Positions 12,623 to 23,959 of a stretch of DNA of 64,000 nt are shown one piece after another. Under the pieces are notes generated by a model that was not told the origin of the DNA, made no database searches, and worked only from the letters and a program-made list of their open reading frames with translations. The stretch is from Nicotiana tabacum. Taxonomy: Eukaryota > Streptophyta > Magnoliopsida > Solanales > Solanaceae. Positions within the stretch are counted from its first letter, which is position 1. Every line of letters begins with the position of its first letter. The DNA lies in assembly GCF_000715075.1 (NCBI RefSeq), contig NC_134089.1, forward strand, positions 66,880,697 to 66,944,696. Reading direction: 5' to 3'. The position numbers and the translations under genes are program-made.

Positions 12623-12782
12623 TGTGAGAAGGCACGGGAGAAAATATGATATATTGATATTGTGTGTGATGCAATACAAGAGGTGCTATTTATAGCTACT
12701 CTATACAAAGGGGATACTACTCCTATTCCAATGTGGGACAATTACATAGCTATCTCTAACATTTACATAGCTATCTCTAACA
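12623..12782 (-). repeat. 5' LTR of Copia copy A
   Basis: 160 bp, TG...CA, with the 21-bp unit in two tandem copies at its right end. By eye it is identical to the right LTR of copy B (60872-61031). Confidence 0.93.
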
Positions 12783-12884
12783 ACAACCTAAGGACTTTGT
12801 GATGAATAATACTTCGATGTCTTCGATTGAACACCTGCAATTGGTTAGTGTAAAATATAAATGAAAATTTAGAAGGTCATACCT

Positions 12885-15795
12885 TAGCAGTAATATTGTT
12901 TGAGGAGTGATACGTTCCAATTGTTTGGTAATTGCTCGCCGTCCATTGTGCCAAGTTTGTAGGATCCTTTTCCAATGATATCGAGGACCTGATATGGTCC
13001 CTCCCAGTTCAGGCCAAGTTTTCCTTCATTTGGGTCTCGAGTATTGAGAGTGACCTTTCTTAGAACTAAGTCCCCAATTTTAAAATGTCGAGGATTGGCT
13101 CTTCAGTTGTAATACCTTTCGATCCGCTGTTTCTATGCAGCCATTCGAAAGATGGCAGTTTCTCGTCTTTCATCTAGAAATTTGAGGCTCGTATTCATAG
13201 CCTCGTGATTTGACTCTTCCATTGCATACCGAAACATAAAGCTAGGTTCCTCAACTTCGACCGGGATCAGAGATTCGGCACCACAGACTAAAGAGAACGG
13301 TATTGCCCCCTTACTGGATTTTGAAGTTGTTCGATACGCCTAAAGGACCTCGGGTAATATTTCTCTCCATTTTCCTTTAGCATCATTCAATATTTTCTTT
13401 AGATTTTGTATGATAGTCTTGTTTGTCGATTCAGCCTATCCGTTCCCACTAGAATGATATGGCATTGACAGGATCTTTTTTCTTTTGTGGTCTTTAAGAA
13501 ACTTTGTCACTTTGCTGCCGACGAATTGCTTTCCATTGTCCATTATGATCTCAACAGGCATCCTGAATAGACATATAATGTGGTCCCAAATAAAGTCTAT
13601 GACTTCTTTTTCTCTGACTTTCTCAAAGGCCTATGCTTCAACCTACTTAGAAAAATAGTCAGTCATAAATAAAATAAATTTAACTTTACCTAGGGCCGAT
13701 GGTAGAGGGACGATGATATCCATTCCCTATTTCATGAACGACCATGGGGATAGGACTGAGTGGAGTTGCTCTTTGGGTTCGTGAATCATCGATGCATATC
13801 TTTGGCATTTATCGCGTCTTCGAACAAACTCTTTTGTATCTTTTTCCATTTCATCCCAATAGTATCCTACTCTGATAACTTTGCGAACCAATGACTCGAC
13901 ACCAGAATGATTTTTGCAAGTGCCCTCCTGAATTTCCCATAGAACGTAGTCGGTGTCTCCCAGTCCTAAGCATATCTCCAACAGTCCATAAAACATTCTC
14001 CTGTACAGTGTTCTATCCTCGGTCAATGTGAACCATACGACCTTCGTGCGTAGAGTCCTCGATTCCTTAGGATCCGATGGAAGCTCCCCCTTCTTTAGGT
14101 ATTCGATATACTTATTCCTCCAATCCCAGGTTAAACTTGTGGAGTTTATTTCGGCATGTCCTTCTTCAATTACTGACCTCGAAAGTTGTACGACAGTCCC
14201 CGAGCTAAGTTCATTGTCTTCGATTGACGACCCCAATTTTGCAAGGGCATCGGCCTCGCTATTTTGTTCTCGAGGTACGTGCTGTAGGGTCCACTCTTTA
14301 AATCGATGTATAGACACCTGTAGTTTATCCAGGTACCTCTGCATTCGATCTTCTCAAACCTCGAACGTTTTGTTGACATGATTTACCACAAGTTGGGAGT
14401 CACACTTGGGCTCGATGACCTCGGCTCCAAGCTCTTAGCTAGCTCGAGACCTAAAATCATGGCCTCAAACTCGGCCTCATTGTTAGTTAATTTTGAAGTT
14501 TTGATAGACTATCTAATTGTAATACTTGTGGGTGGCTTCAAAAAGATGCCTAGCCCGGACCCCTTCACGTTTGAAGCGTCGTCTGTGAATAGGGTCCACA
14601 CCCCTGATGATGTACCCAATTTTAATAATAGTTCCTTTTTGACCTCGGGTAAGAGGTTGGCATAAAGTCGTCCATGAAGTCTGCCAAGATTTGAGACTTG
14701 ATGGTCGTTCGGGGTTGATACTCGATATCGTACCCGCTAATCTCGACGACCCATTTGGCCAATCGACCTGATAGTTCGGGCTGATGCAAAAAATTGCGAA
14801 GGGGATAGGTAGTCACCATGCAAATTGGGTGACATTGAAAATATGGTTTTAATTTCCTAAAAGCACTTATTAAAGCGAGCGCCAATTTTTCTAAGTATGG
14901 GTACTGGGTCTCGGCCTCACCTAGGGTCCGACTAACATAGTAAATACAAAATTGTGTACCTTACTCTTCTCGAACTAAGACCCCACTTACCGCTATCTCC
15001 GAGACCGCTAAGTATACATAGAGTTGCTCGTCCGCTTTCAGGGTGTGAAGCAATGGCGGGCTCGACAGGTATCGTTTGAGTTCCTCTAAGGCTTGTTGAC
15101 ATTTCGGGGTCCATGCGAAACTGCTATTTTTCTTAAGCAGTGAGAAGAACCGATGGCTCCTATCTGAGGACCTCGAAATAAATCAACCTAGGGCGGCTAT
15201 GCGTCGTGTTAACCTTTATACAACCTTGACATTATCAACAACTGTGATGTCTTTGATTGCCTTGATTTTATCGGGTTTGATTTTGATCCCCCGATTTGAT
15301 ATCATAAAGCCGAGGAACTTGCCCGAACCGACCCTGAATGCACATTTCTCTGGGTTGAGCTTCATGTTGTATTTTCTTAGTATGTCGAATGTCTCCTGTA
15401 AATGTTTTTAAATGGTCCCCTGCTCGCAGGGACTTAACTAACATATCATCAATATAAACCTCCATTGATTTACCTATTTATTCTTCGAACATTCGATTAC
15501 TAGGCGTTGATTGTTAGCATCGACATTTTTTAGTCCAAACAACATTACGTTATAACAATAAGTACCCTGCTTAGTAATGAACAAAGTCTTTTACTGATCC
15601 TCTGGGTTCATTTATATTTGATTGTACCCGGAGTAGGTGTCGAGAAAACTAAGAATCTCGTGGGCAGACGTGGAATTGATCATGTGATCGATATTCGGGA
15701 AAGGAAAGGAATCGTTAGGGCATGCTTTGTTTAAATTTTTGTAGTTTATGCACATTCTAAGTTTATTCCCTTTTTTAAGGATTACTTTTACATTT
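12885..15795 (-). pseudogene. Tat Gypsy pol, 3' part: RT core, RNase H, archaeal-type RNase H, integrase
   Basis: Reading leftward on the minus strand, the RT core starts at the LINE junction (NLRVCINYK-like, then CPNDSFPFPNIDHMI). The RT active site reads MEVYIDDMLVKS at about 15465-15430. The classical RNase H region follows (15100-14640), then an archaeal-type RNase H (NNEAEFEAM, CDSQLVV, and PREQNSEADALAKLG near 14290-14240). The integrase has a zinc-binding start (RRRDKCQRYAS near 13800), a catalytic core (MTDYFSKW, IMDNGKQF at about 13680-13520) and a C-terminus ending near 12885. Several stops and frameshifts break the frame, so no full enzyme can be made. Confidence 0.85.
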
Positions 15796-18422
15796 TTTTA
15801 AATAAATTTCCCCATTATCTGGGAGTATTGTATTAATCAAAAGAAGGCTTTCATTAGTACAACACAAGAGTAAATGTTACCCTACAAAAGATATGGCTAG
15901 GTGATGATATAATATAGATTCACCTGCCACTACCAACAAAAATCCTAGCTTACAAGAAAATTAGCCTTGTCATGCTTGATTCTAATACTTAGAATTTGGC
16001 TTTTTTGTCCAGGTGAAAGGGGCCCTTAGCTCCTTTAGAAAGTTGCTGACTGGAGAAGTAGTAAGATCCATTCTGAGCTTTGGTCGCCAATTTTGCTAAA
16101 TAGTTAGCTAGTTGGTTGGCTTCTCTGTAACAATGGTTGATATTTATATTAGTTGTGTGCCTCATTTGTATTATCTTCTCAGTGATCTGAGCCATCCTGT
16201 AATTCATCTCCTTCTCATCCCTTTAAATATCAACGAGCAAGAGTGAATCCATCTCTAAAGTGAAAGTTGTATACCTTTTTTGTATAAACCAGGTAATTCC
16301 GAGAATTGTTGCATAAGCTTCTACGAGATTGTGATTGTTGCAGATATAAGAGAATGAGAATGCCATGATAATGTCACCATTGTCATTCCTCAGTGCACCT
16401 CCCAATCCAGCCCTCTCATCGCTCCTATGTTTAGCTTGAGAGATCCAATTTATGGTTTTTGCCATTGAACTACCATGGAGTTTTGTTTGGGATGCATTCT
16501 TACTAGATTGTCGTAGAAACTATCCTAGGGCAACTTGAGTTTACAATTAGGGTAGGCCTTGTTGATTGCAGCTTGCACTTTCCAACTGATTTGCTGCTTT
16601 AGTTTATAGAGATTGAATTTCTTCTGATCTCCATACCTGCAAGCACAAGTTTCTTTCCACAGTACCCAACATATTATAATAGGAGTAATACTTAACACTA
16701 GCTTATGTACATCATTAGCAGACTTAGTATTCCACCAAGTATATCACATATTTCTAATAGGGTGGGGGTGATAGCTAATCCCAAGTTGAGAGCCAAAAAG
16801 TTTCCAAACGTAATTGGTTGCATGTCCTTCTACAAAAATATGATACATATTTACATAGGCAGGGTTCTCACAGCAGTTACACCTAGAAACAATCTGTCTC
16901 CCGAACCTAGAAATAACTTTTCAAATGGGAGTTTTCCTTTTCAAAGCCTCTAAACCATAAATGACATATTAAAAGGAATCTAGGAATTCCAAATCTTACC
17001 AATATGATGCTGCTTATTTTTAGAGTTTCTTACCTTATGCCAAGCTGTCTTGTTGGAGTATTTGCCATTCTCCGAAAGATCCCAATAAACCTTATCCTCT
17101 TTGTCTTGGTTTTCAATGTCAATGCTAAGTATATGATGAATCAGTTGCTTTGGAAGGACATTCTTCAACTTACCAACATCCCACCTACCCTCAGTGATGA
17201 ATTCACGCACCAAGGTTTTATGGCTCTTCCTAGTGTTAGTAACTAAACCTGCAAGATGACCTTTTGATGTCCGATTATTCCACCAAAAACTACTTGATCC
17301 TGAATTGATTTGCCAGACCACGTGTTTCTCTGCAATGCCTCTAATTTTAAGAACATGATTCCAGACATGTGAGTTCCCAACAACCCATTGTTTCGAAATC
17401 AAATGAGATCTAATACATTATTTTGACTAACATATGTTGCCCATAGAGATGATGTGGACCTAATCCTCCACCACCTCTTCATAGCCAACATATCAATGGT
17501 TTTTTCCATTTTTCTAACACCAATACCACCCCCATCTATAGGCACAATGCGTTATTCCAGGAGCTCTGGTGATACCTTTTGTGCTTAATAGAATTACCCC
17601 AAAAAAAATTAGTAAAATATTTTTCAATTAATTTAAAAGTAGTTATGGGAGGGGGGCATAACTGATAATGTTTAAATGGGCAATGATTGAAGGACACTTT
17701 TAATCAACACAACCTTACCACCATATAACAAGAGCTTACTTTGCCAACCATTGAGTCTTTTTACTATCTTACTAACGAAGATGTAAAAAAATCAGTCTTT
17801 TTTCTACCCGTATATAGAGAACAACCAAGGTAATTAAAAGAAAAATTCTTATCCATAAACCATAGCACTTCCTAATTCTATTAATCTTGTTTGCTGAATT
17901 CTTAAGAGCAGTGAGGAAAAAACTCTTGTCATTGTTAACTAATTGACCAGAGCTTTTCTCATAGTTACCAATTTGATTCATAAAAAGATTAATAAATTTA
18001 GAACTACCACTACAAAAAATAACAATATCATATGCACATGCTAAATGATTAATTTTGGGGTCCTTATCATGCATAGAAAAAGGAATGAAATCAGGATGAT
18101 TATACAAGTTATTAAGAGACCTTGAGAGAACCTCAGCAGCTATAATGAACAAAGAAGAGGAAAGGGGATCACCTTGTTTAAGACCTTGAGAGGAAGAGAA
18201 AAAACCTTGTCTAGATCCATTAATAATGATCGAATACCACACATTCGAAATCAAATTTTGAACTATGTCTATCCAATGTTAAAGAAACCAAATTTACTTA
18301 AACAGAATAAACAAAAGGCTATGCCATTTTATCATAGGCCTTAGCCATATCAAGCTTAATAACAATATTACCACCCTTGTTCTTATCAGAAATCTTGTGA
18401 ATAATCTCTTGAGCCAGTAAAC
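15796..18422 (-). mobile_element. 5'-truncated L1-type LINE inserted in the Gypsy RT gene
   Basis: On the minus strand, it begins inside the LINE reverse transcriptase (LLAQEII...KISDKN region). It continues through QGLKQGDPLSSSLF (about 18180), a zinc-binding zf-RVT domain (16980-17402), and a C-terminal RNase H (16223-16465 with LGGALRNDNGDII, then 15989-16207). A short A-tail (T-run on plus, 15793-15799) marks its 3' end. Imperfect 13-bp flanks TACTTTTACATTT (15783-15795) and TACGACTACATTT (18423-18435) look like an aged target-site duplication. The RT catalytic box reads ACAYD instead of the usual AYADD, and frames are broken, so it is dead. Confidence 0.88.
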
Positions 18423-19480
18423 TACGACTACATTTGCTAGCCATTCGGGAATTTTTACCTCTATCTTGAGAAATTTGGTTATCTTGTCCTTGATGAATGC
18501 ATGCTTAACCTCGGACTGGGCCTTCTCTTTTGCTTTACCAGTTAGAACTTTGGGTCCAAGCTCAATCGATGTGTAGTAATCTCCGGTGGGATCCCTGTCA
18601 TATCAATGTAGGACCAAGCAAAAAATCCATATTATTGATAAGGAATCTAATGAGCTTTTCCCTGAGCTCGGAGGTTAACCCCATTCCTAAGTATACCTTT
18701 CGATCGGGCACATGTTTGATCAGTATGATTTGTTCCAACTTTTCGACCATTGACTTTGTCGCATCTGAATCATCAGGGATTATGAAGGTTCGAGGTATCA
18801 TATAATCATTATCCTTAAAAATTTCCCGCTCCTCCGATCGGGCAGAGGCCGGTAACTGTGATTGCTTTTTGACTTCTTGCTTTTCCTTCGACTCCGACCC
18901 CTTTGTTAACGAAAGCGTCGATATCGATACTACTTCGTCGATTGCAAATATTTCTTTGGCGGGGTTTGTTCACCGTATACCATTTTGATTCCTTATGATA
19001 TTGGAAACTTCAGGACTTGATGAAGCGTAGAGGGCACTGCCCTCATGTTACTTCCTAGCAACGCGTTGTACCTCATGTTACCTTAGATCACATGGAACTT
19101 TGTTTCTTGGATAGTTCCGGAAACATTTACTGGCAAAATGATTTCCTCTTTGGTGGTTTCACTTGCCATGTTGAAGTCGTTAAGTACTCGAGTTGCGGGC
19201 ATGATTTGATCTTGGAGGTTGAGTTGCTCTACGACCCTTGATCAAATAATGTTTGCCAAGCTACCTGGATCAATCAACACACATTTAACTTGAATTTTAT
19301 TCATAAGGATAGATATTACCAATGCGTCATTGCGAGGTTGTTCGATCCCTTCTGCATCCTCATCGTTGAAAGATAAAGTTTCTTCTGGTAAGTAATCCCG
19401 AGTTCACTTTTCTCTTGTGGTTGTCACCTTGATGCGTTTAAATACAGGTCCTTAAGGAATATCAACTCCTCTAATGATCA
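18423..19480 (-). pseudogene. Tat Gypsy protease and N-terminal RT
   Basis: The minus strand gives a protease with CVLIDPGSLANIIW (about 19295-19250), the DPGS form typical of Tat elements, followed by NDFNMASETTKEE and MRYNALLGS segments. An RT lead-in with the PPEITTHRLSLDP type of motif (about 18590) leads to IPEWLANVVV, at which the LINE interrupts. Stops occur between the segments. The protease would cut the Gag-Pol polyprotein. Confidence 0.8.
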
Positions 19481-19508
19481 TGTGAATCACATGTTGTGGC
19501 TCTTCCTG

Positions 19509-21171
19509 CTAGTTCTGTCTATTTGAATCTCTGTTTTTGAAGTGGTTCTTGGCTCGATCACTTAAGAATTCCCGAAGGTGACCTTCTTTGAATAGATGGG
19601 CTACCTCCTCCCTCAATTGTCTGTAGTCTTCAGTTCTATGGCCATGCGTACCATTGTATTTGCACACTTGATTAGGGTTCCTTTGAGCTGGATCGTTTTG
19701 TAAGGATCTGGGCCATCTAGTATCCTTGATCCGTCTCATGGCTGATACAATACCTGACGCATCGATGCTAAAGTTGTATTTTGATAGTCATGGTGATTCT
19801 ATAGGCTCGACATGTGTATTGAAGTCACCTTTACTCATGAGACCTCGAGAGTTCTGTCCTCGACTATTTCTTCAATAATTTCGAACGAGATTACGTCCTG
19901 GGTCTCTATTTCTATGATTTGCGTTGTACGGTTGGTACCAATCTTTATTCGATCTGGATTCTCTGTCGATGTCCCTTTGAATTCTGCCAATGGGCATATT
20001 TGGGTAGACAGAACTGGAAGGGTTCCCAATTGATCATCCTCGACCCTAATCTTTGACTTGTACCGATTATGTACATCGACTCAAGTCACAACTAGATATT
20101 CAATTAAATTATGCTTTAGTTTTCGTGATTCTATCGAACTTCATTCGTTCAAACCTTAAGTAAAGCCTGAACAACCCATTCATCTGTGACCATGGGTAGA
20201 TCTATGTGTTCCATCTGGAACCGAGATATGAATTCCCTCAACATTTTATTGTCCTTTTGTTTCACTTTGAAGAGGTCCAATTTCCTAGTTGCAACATTTA
20301 TTGCTTCGCGTGTGCCTTCATGAAGGATATGCAAGCATGGCGAAGGATATCGATAGAATTGAGCGGCAAATTGTGGTACCATATCATTGCTCCTTTCGAT
20401 AAAGTTTCTCCAAACTTTTTCAATAGAACGGATTCAATCTCATCTTCTTCTAAGTCATTCCCCTTTATTTCGCATGTATAAAAAGTTACATGTTCATTAG
20501 GGTCGGTGGTTCCATTGTATTTGGGAATTTCTGGCATGTGGAATTTTTTCGGGATGGGCTTCGGAACCGCACTTGGAGGGAAAGGCTTCTGCACGAACTT
20601 CTTCGAATCCAAACACTTTAGAATCGGGGTGCCATCGGTATTTGGTCAACCTAGGAGTTGTACGTTTCCATCCTTTTGTCATTAGCCTTAATTTTCTTTT
20701 CACCTAATTCGATTCGTTTAGTGAGCTCCTCGAGCATCTTCATAATAGCGGGGTCAGTCCCCGATTCATTGGCGTTCAATTTCTCCGGTATAAGTTCGGC
20801 TCTATGAACAACTTCTTGTGATGTTTCGAGGTCAATTCTGCATGGTGCTCGATTCTGATTTTAGAGTTGTGCTATCCAGCTTTTTGATTCTATACCATCT
20901 CGAATATCATTCGAAGGCTAATTTCGCTTTCTTCACCACTCTATGCATTTTGATCGGCCGCTCGAGCATCTCTGTGGATGCTATTTTCAGGGTTGACACC
21001 TAAATTCGCATTAATGGCAATATGTGAGATGACATCGACTGGGTCTACGGCCCGCGGTCCACCGAGGTTGACTGGAGGTACTCCATTTCTTAGGGCGGCT
21101 ATATTTTCGTTCTCGCCATGAAGACCAAGGCCGTTGTCCGTGTGAGTGGGTGCTACTTGAGAGTTTGACAT
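19509..21171 (-). pseudogene. Tat Gypsy gag
   Basis: The reading starts with ATG at 21171 (MSNSQVAPTHT). The retrotransposon-gag domain is spread over 20612-20149, with PEIPKYNGTTDPNEHVTFY and REFISRFQMEHIDLP. A degenerate zinc knuckle near 19650 reads CKYNGTHGHRTEDYRQL, in which the last Cys is Tyr. The frame is broken at least twice (about 20940-20700 and 20150-19740). Gag would form the virus-like particle. Confidence 0.8.
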
Positions 21172-21261
21172 GTTGATTTCTGAAATAAAAGACACTTATG
21201 AGAACAAGCATAAAACTGTGTGTGTTATGAGAATTAATACCAAGCAATTACTATTATCCTT

Positions 21262-21280
21262 AGCCCCACGATGGGTGCCA
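21262..21280 (-). other. Primer-binding site candidate of Tat Gypsy
   Basis: On the minus strand, TGGCACCCATCGTGGGGC follows the 5' LTR after a 3-nt spacer. It has the TGG start and position of a primer-binding site. I could not assign the tRNA with certainty. Confidence 0.6.
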
Positions 21281-21283
21281 AAC

Positions 21284-21910
21284 TGTTTACCTTTAAAATT
21301 GGATAATAATTAAACTTATAATAATAGTTTTAAGGATGCGTGATTTCACCTAATACTAATTTATAAATATAAAGATTAGTAATAAAATTTAACAATAAGA
21401 TAAAACAAACCAATATTGAAACGTAATTCATCCCTCGAGGTTGAGTGCCTTCGAACTGGTCAGAACCAAAACAGTTAAGAAATAAGCAAGCTGATGAACA
21501 AGAATATGAGCTAAAAAGAAAGTGTTATATTGCTTTGATATATGTGAATCCCAGTGCCTTACAAAATGATTGGAACTCCTCTTTATATAGTATGGGAATT
21601 TTAATTATGGTATAACTCTAATTACAGAAGGAAATTCAATGATTAGCTAATTAACCGTCCTTGATTTGATCCGTTCTGAGATTTCCGCCATGATCTTCAA
21701 TCGATCTTCGATCAGTCACGGATATCTTGCCTTTCTGTTATTATGCTACCTTCGATCTTACTCGATGTCTATCTCATTCGGTCTCAATCACTATCGGTCT
21801 CGATCTTGACAGGTACCTCAAATCTTCGAACTTAGTACCTTATCTTCGTGCCTCGGTCTGATCTATTATGGAATCAATTTTTGATCCTTTACACCGATTT
21901 CGATAAATCA
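21284..21910 (-). repeat. 5' LTR of the Tat Gypsy element (right copy)
   Basis: It starts TGTTTACCTTTAAAATTGG and ends near GATAAATCA, partner of 2727-3334. By eye the pair differs by many substitutions and small indels. The outer end seems to have lost about 30 bases relative to the left copy. Confidence 0.8.
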
Positions 21911-22413
21911 GTTCATATATAGAATGCATGTTTTATATGGTGAAAAGATGTTGAATACTTAAATCTTATACTTAAAAGATGACATATATGTTTAGGGATA
22001 GAAATGAATAGTTTGAGTTGATTTGAAAATATTAATGGGAAGATGTCAAAATAAAATATAACTTAACTTAAAAAATAACAAAACTCTTAATATAAAAAGA
22101 ATTTGTCTATGGTCATTTGAAGAAAATTGTAATCCTTGAATTCTAGTTTTTAACACTTTAAACAATGTGTCATTTGAACTTTCCTAGATAAAGTTATGAC
22201 AATTTTATTAAAGGAGCACATTGCATGAGAAGATTTGTGTTGGACACACAAATTTGTGCTAGACGCTAGGTAAGTCGAGGACCAATTTTTCAGAAGTGAT
22301 TTTCCTCAAATGATGCGACAACAAGTATGAGTCAATTTGAAATACAGTTGGGGTCGATATGAATCCTTACTTCTTTTTTACGGTCAACTCATATCATCAT
22401 CATGCCATTGTTT

Positions 22414-22444
<31 letters not shown>

Positions 22445-22559
22445 AATAAATAGTAACAATATTAAAGATTATCTACCAAACATAAAGCTTATTCCTAACT
22501 AATAAGTATCATTTATATAAAACTTTTTCTTTCATTGTGCTCTATCTTTAGCTAAGTCT
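21911..22559. other. Intergenic, AT-rich, no gene seen
   Basis: AT-rich unique-looking sequence; no ORF or known element could be supported apart from the AT microsatellite at 22413-22439. Confidence 0.4.
22413..22439. repeat. (TA)n microsatellite
   Basis: An uninterrupted run of about 13 TA dinucleotides. Confidence 0.9.
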
Positions 22560-23800
22560 CTATTGATTTTAAGGATTTGTAGGTCTTACCAGATAAAGTT
22601 TTCCATGTGATTTTAGGTGTACCCTCTTTTATCACCTTCACTAATTATAGTTTCACACCTACGGGCGTATGACATGACTAAATCATCTCAAGCGGCCTTC
22701 TCTTATTTATCCTCAACACGTGTTACTTGCACCTTCTGGAAAATATGATCACTTTGAATCTTATCTAATCTTGTGTGACTGCACATTCATCTTAGCATTC
22801 GCATCTTCTTGTAGATATATTGGACTTTAGCAGCCCAATATTCAATATCATATAATATTTTGTTCTTATAGATGTTCCATAGAACTTACGTTTACTTTGG
22901 TAGGTATCATTCTGTCACATAACACTCCAGTAGCACTTATTCGTTTCAACCACTCAATTTTTGTATTATACGTAATATTTTCATCTATTAGTTCATTCTC
23001 TTGATAACAAGCCTAGATATATAAATTTGCTTGTGCTTTGGCACCATAATCTCATCTAGTATTACCTCAACTTTGTTCTTTTCATGTTGGCTAAACTTGT
23101 AGTGCATATATTTATTCTTACCTCTACTTATCCTAAAGCCTTAATCTCCAAGGTGCTTCTCCATAGCTCAAGATTTTGGTGGACACTCTCACTAGTTTTG
23201 TCAATTAACATAATGTCATCAGCAAATAGCATACACCATGAGATCTCATTTTGTATTACATTAGCTAGCTTATCCATAACTAGGGTAAACAAGTAGAGGC
23301 TCAATGTCGAACTTTAGTATAAATCCACAATTATAAAAACCTATTTGTGTCTCCTACTACTATTTTCAAGTTAGTGAGGGCTCGTTCATGCATGTCCTTT
23401 ATGGCATTAACATATATACATGTCTTTTAGGGCATTAATATATTTAATATAAATTTCTTTCTTCTCCATCATCATCAAAGGACCTTTTATTACATTTTAT
23501 CACATGTTTTGTTTATGTCAATGAAAACCATGTGTAGCTCTTCTTACTTTCGCAATAAATTTTTATCAAACTTTTTAGCAAAAATATGAATTTTATCGTT
23601 GATATATCGAGTATAAATCTAAACTAGTTCTCTGTCACTTTTGTTGATTCTAAGTCTACGTTCTATCACTCTTTCCCTTAATTTTATCATATGACTCATG
23701 AGTTTAATGCTACGATAGTTCGTATAAGTTTGAATATATCCTTCATTCTTATAAATTCAGATTAGAGCCCATCATATTGTTTTCAACTTGACTTAGCCTT
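22560..23800 (-). mobile_element. RTE-type LINE reverse transcriptase remnant
   Basis: The minus strand, with many stops, follows the plant RTE-clade RT: a TMKLWE-like start near 23700, MVFIDLEKAYD-like near 23520, an active-site region resembling ADDIMLID near 23200 (here YAIC**HYVN), then LELWRSTLE-like and KFIYLG-like segments. It ends around 22600 with the usual C-terminal RTE sequence. The 5' end is missing. It is an old relic. Confidence 0.65.
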
Positions 23801-23959
23801 AGGAATCTTCTTATACCATAAATCGTTTCTAATATACCTCATACACATATTATTTTGTTTAAGTGATATCGTTCATATCATTAGCCCTTGATCACACGTG
23901 AATTAATATAATTACACACGTCGATCTTCTTTAAAGCCTTTAAACACTTCAAATTTTTT

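Larger units (their letters stand above)
7670..12782 (-). mobile_element. Ty1/Copia LTR retrotransposon, copy A (defective)
   Basis: The element has 160-bp LTRs of the form TG...CA at 7670-7829 and 12623-12782. It has a primer-binding site matching the initiator tRNA-Met 3' end and a polypurine tract complement CTCCCACTC right after the left LTR. The order on the minus strand is gag, protease, integrase, RT, RNase H. It sits inside the 3' part of the Tat Gypsy, between its integrase end and the antisense ORF. No perfect target-site duplication is present (AAACC left, ACAAC right). The two LTRs differ at only two positions by eye, so the insertion is fairly young, yet the coding region is already broken. 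Confidence 0.93.
2727..21910 (-). mobile_element. Tat-lineage Ty3/Gypsy LTR retrotransposon with nested insertions
   Basis: Two long direct repeats (2727-3334 and 21284-21910) flank, on the minus strand, gag, protease, reverse transcriptase, two RNase H regions and integrase, in Gypsy order. The second, archaeal-type RNase H before integrase and the antisense extra ORF near the 3' LTR are hallmarks of the Tat lineage (Retand-like). Removing the nested Copia (5.1 kb) and LINE (2.6 kb) leaves about 11.4 kb, a normal Tat size. A candidate 5-bp target duplication GAATG lies at 2722-2726 and 21922-21926, but the outer edge of the right LTR is not clean. All internal ORFs are broken, so it is inactive. 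Confidence 0.85.
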
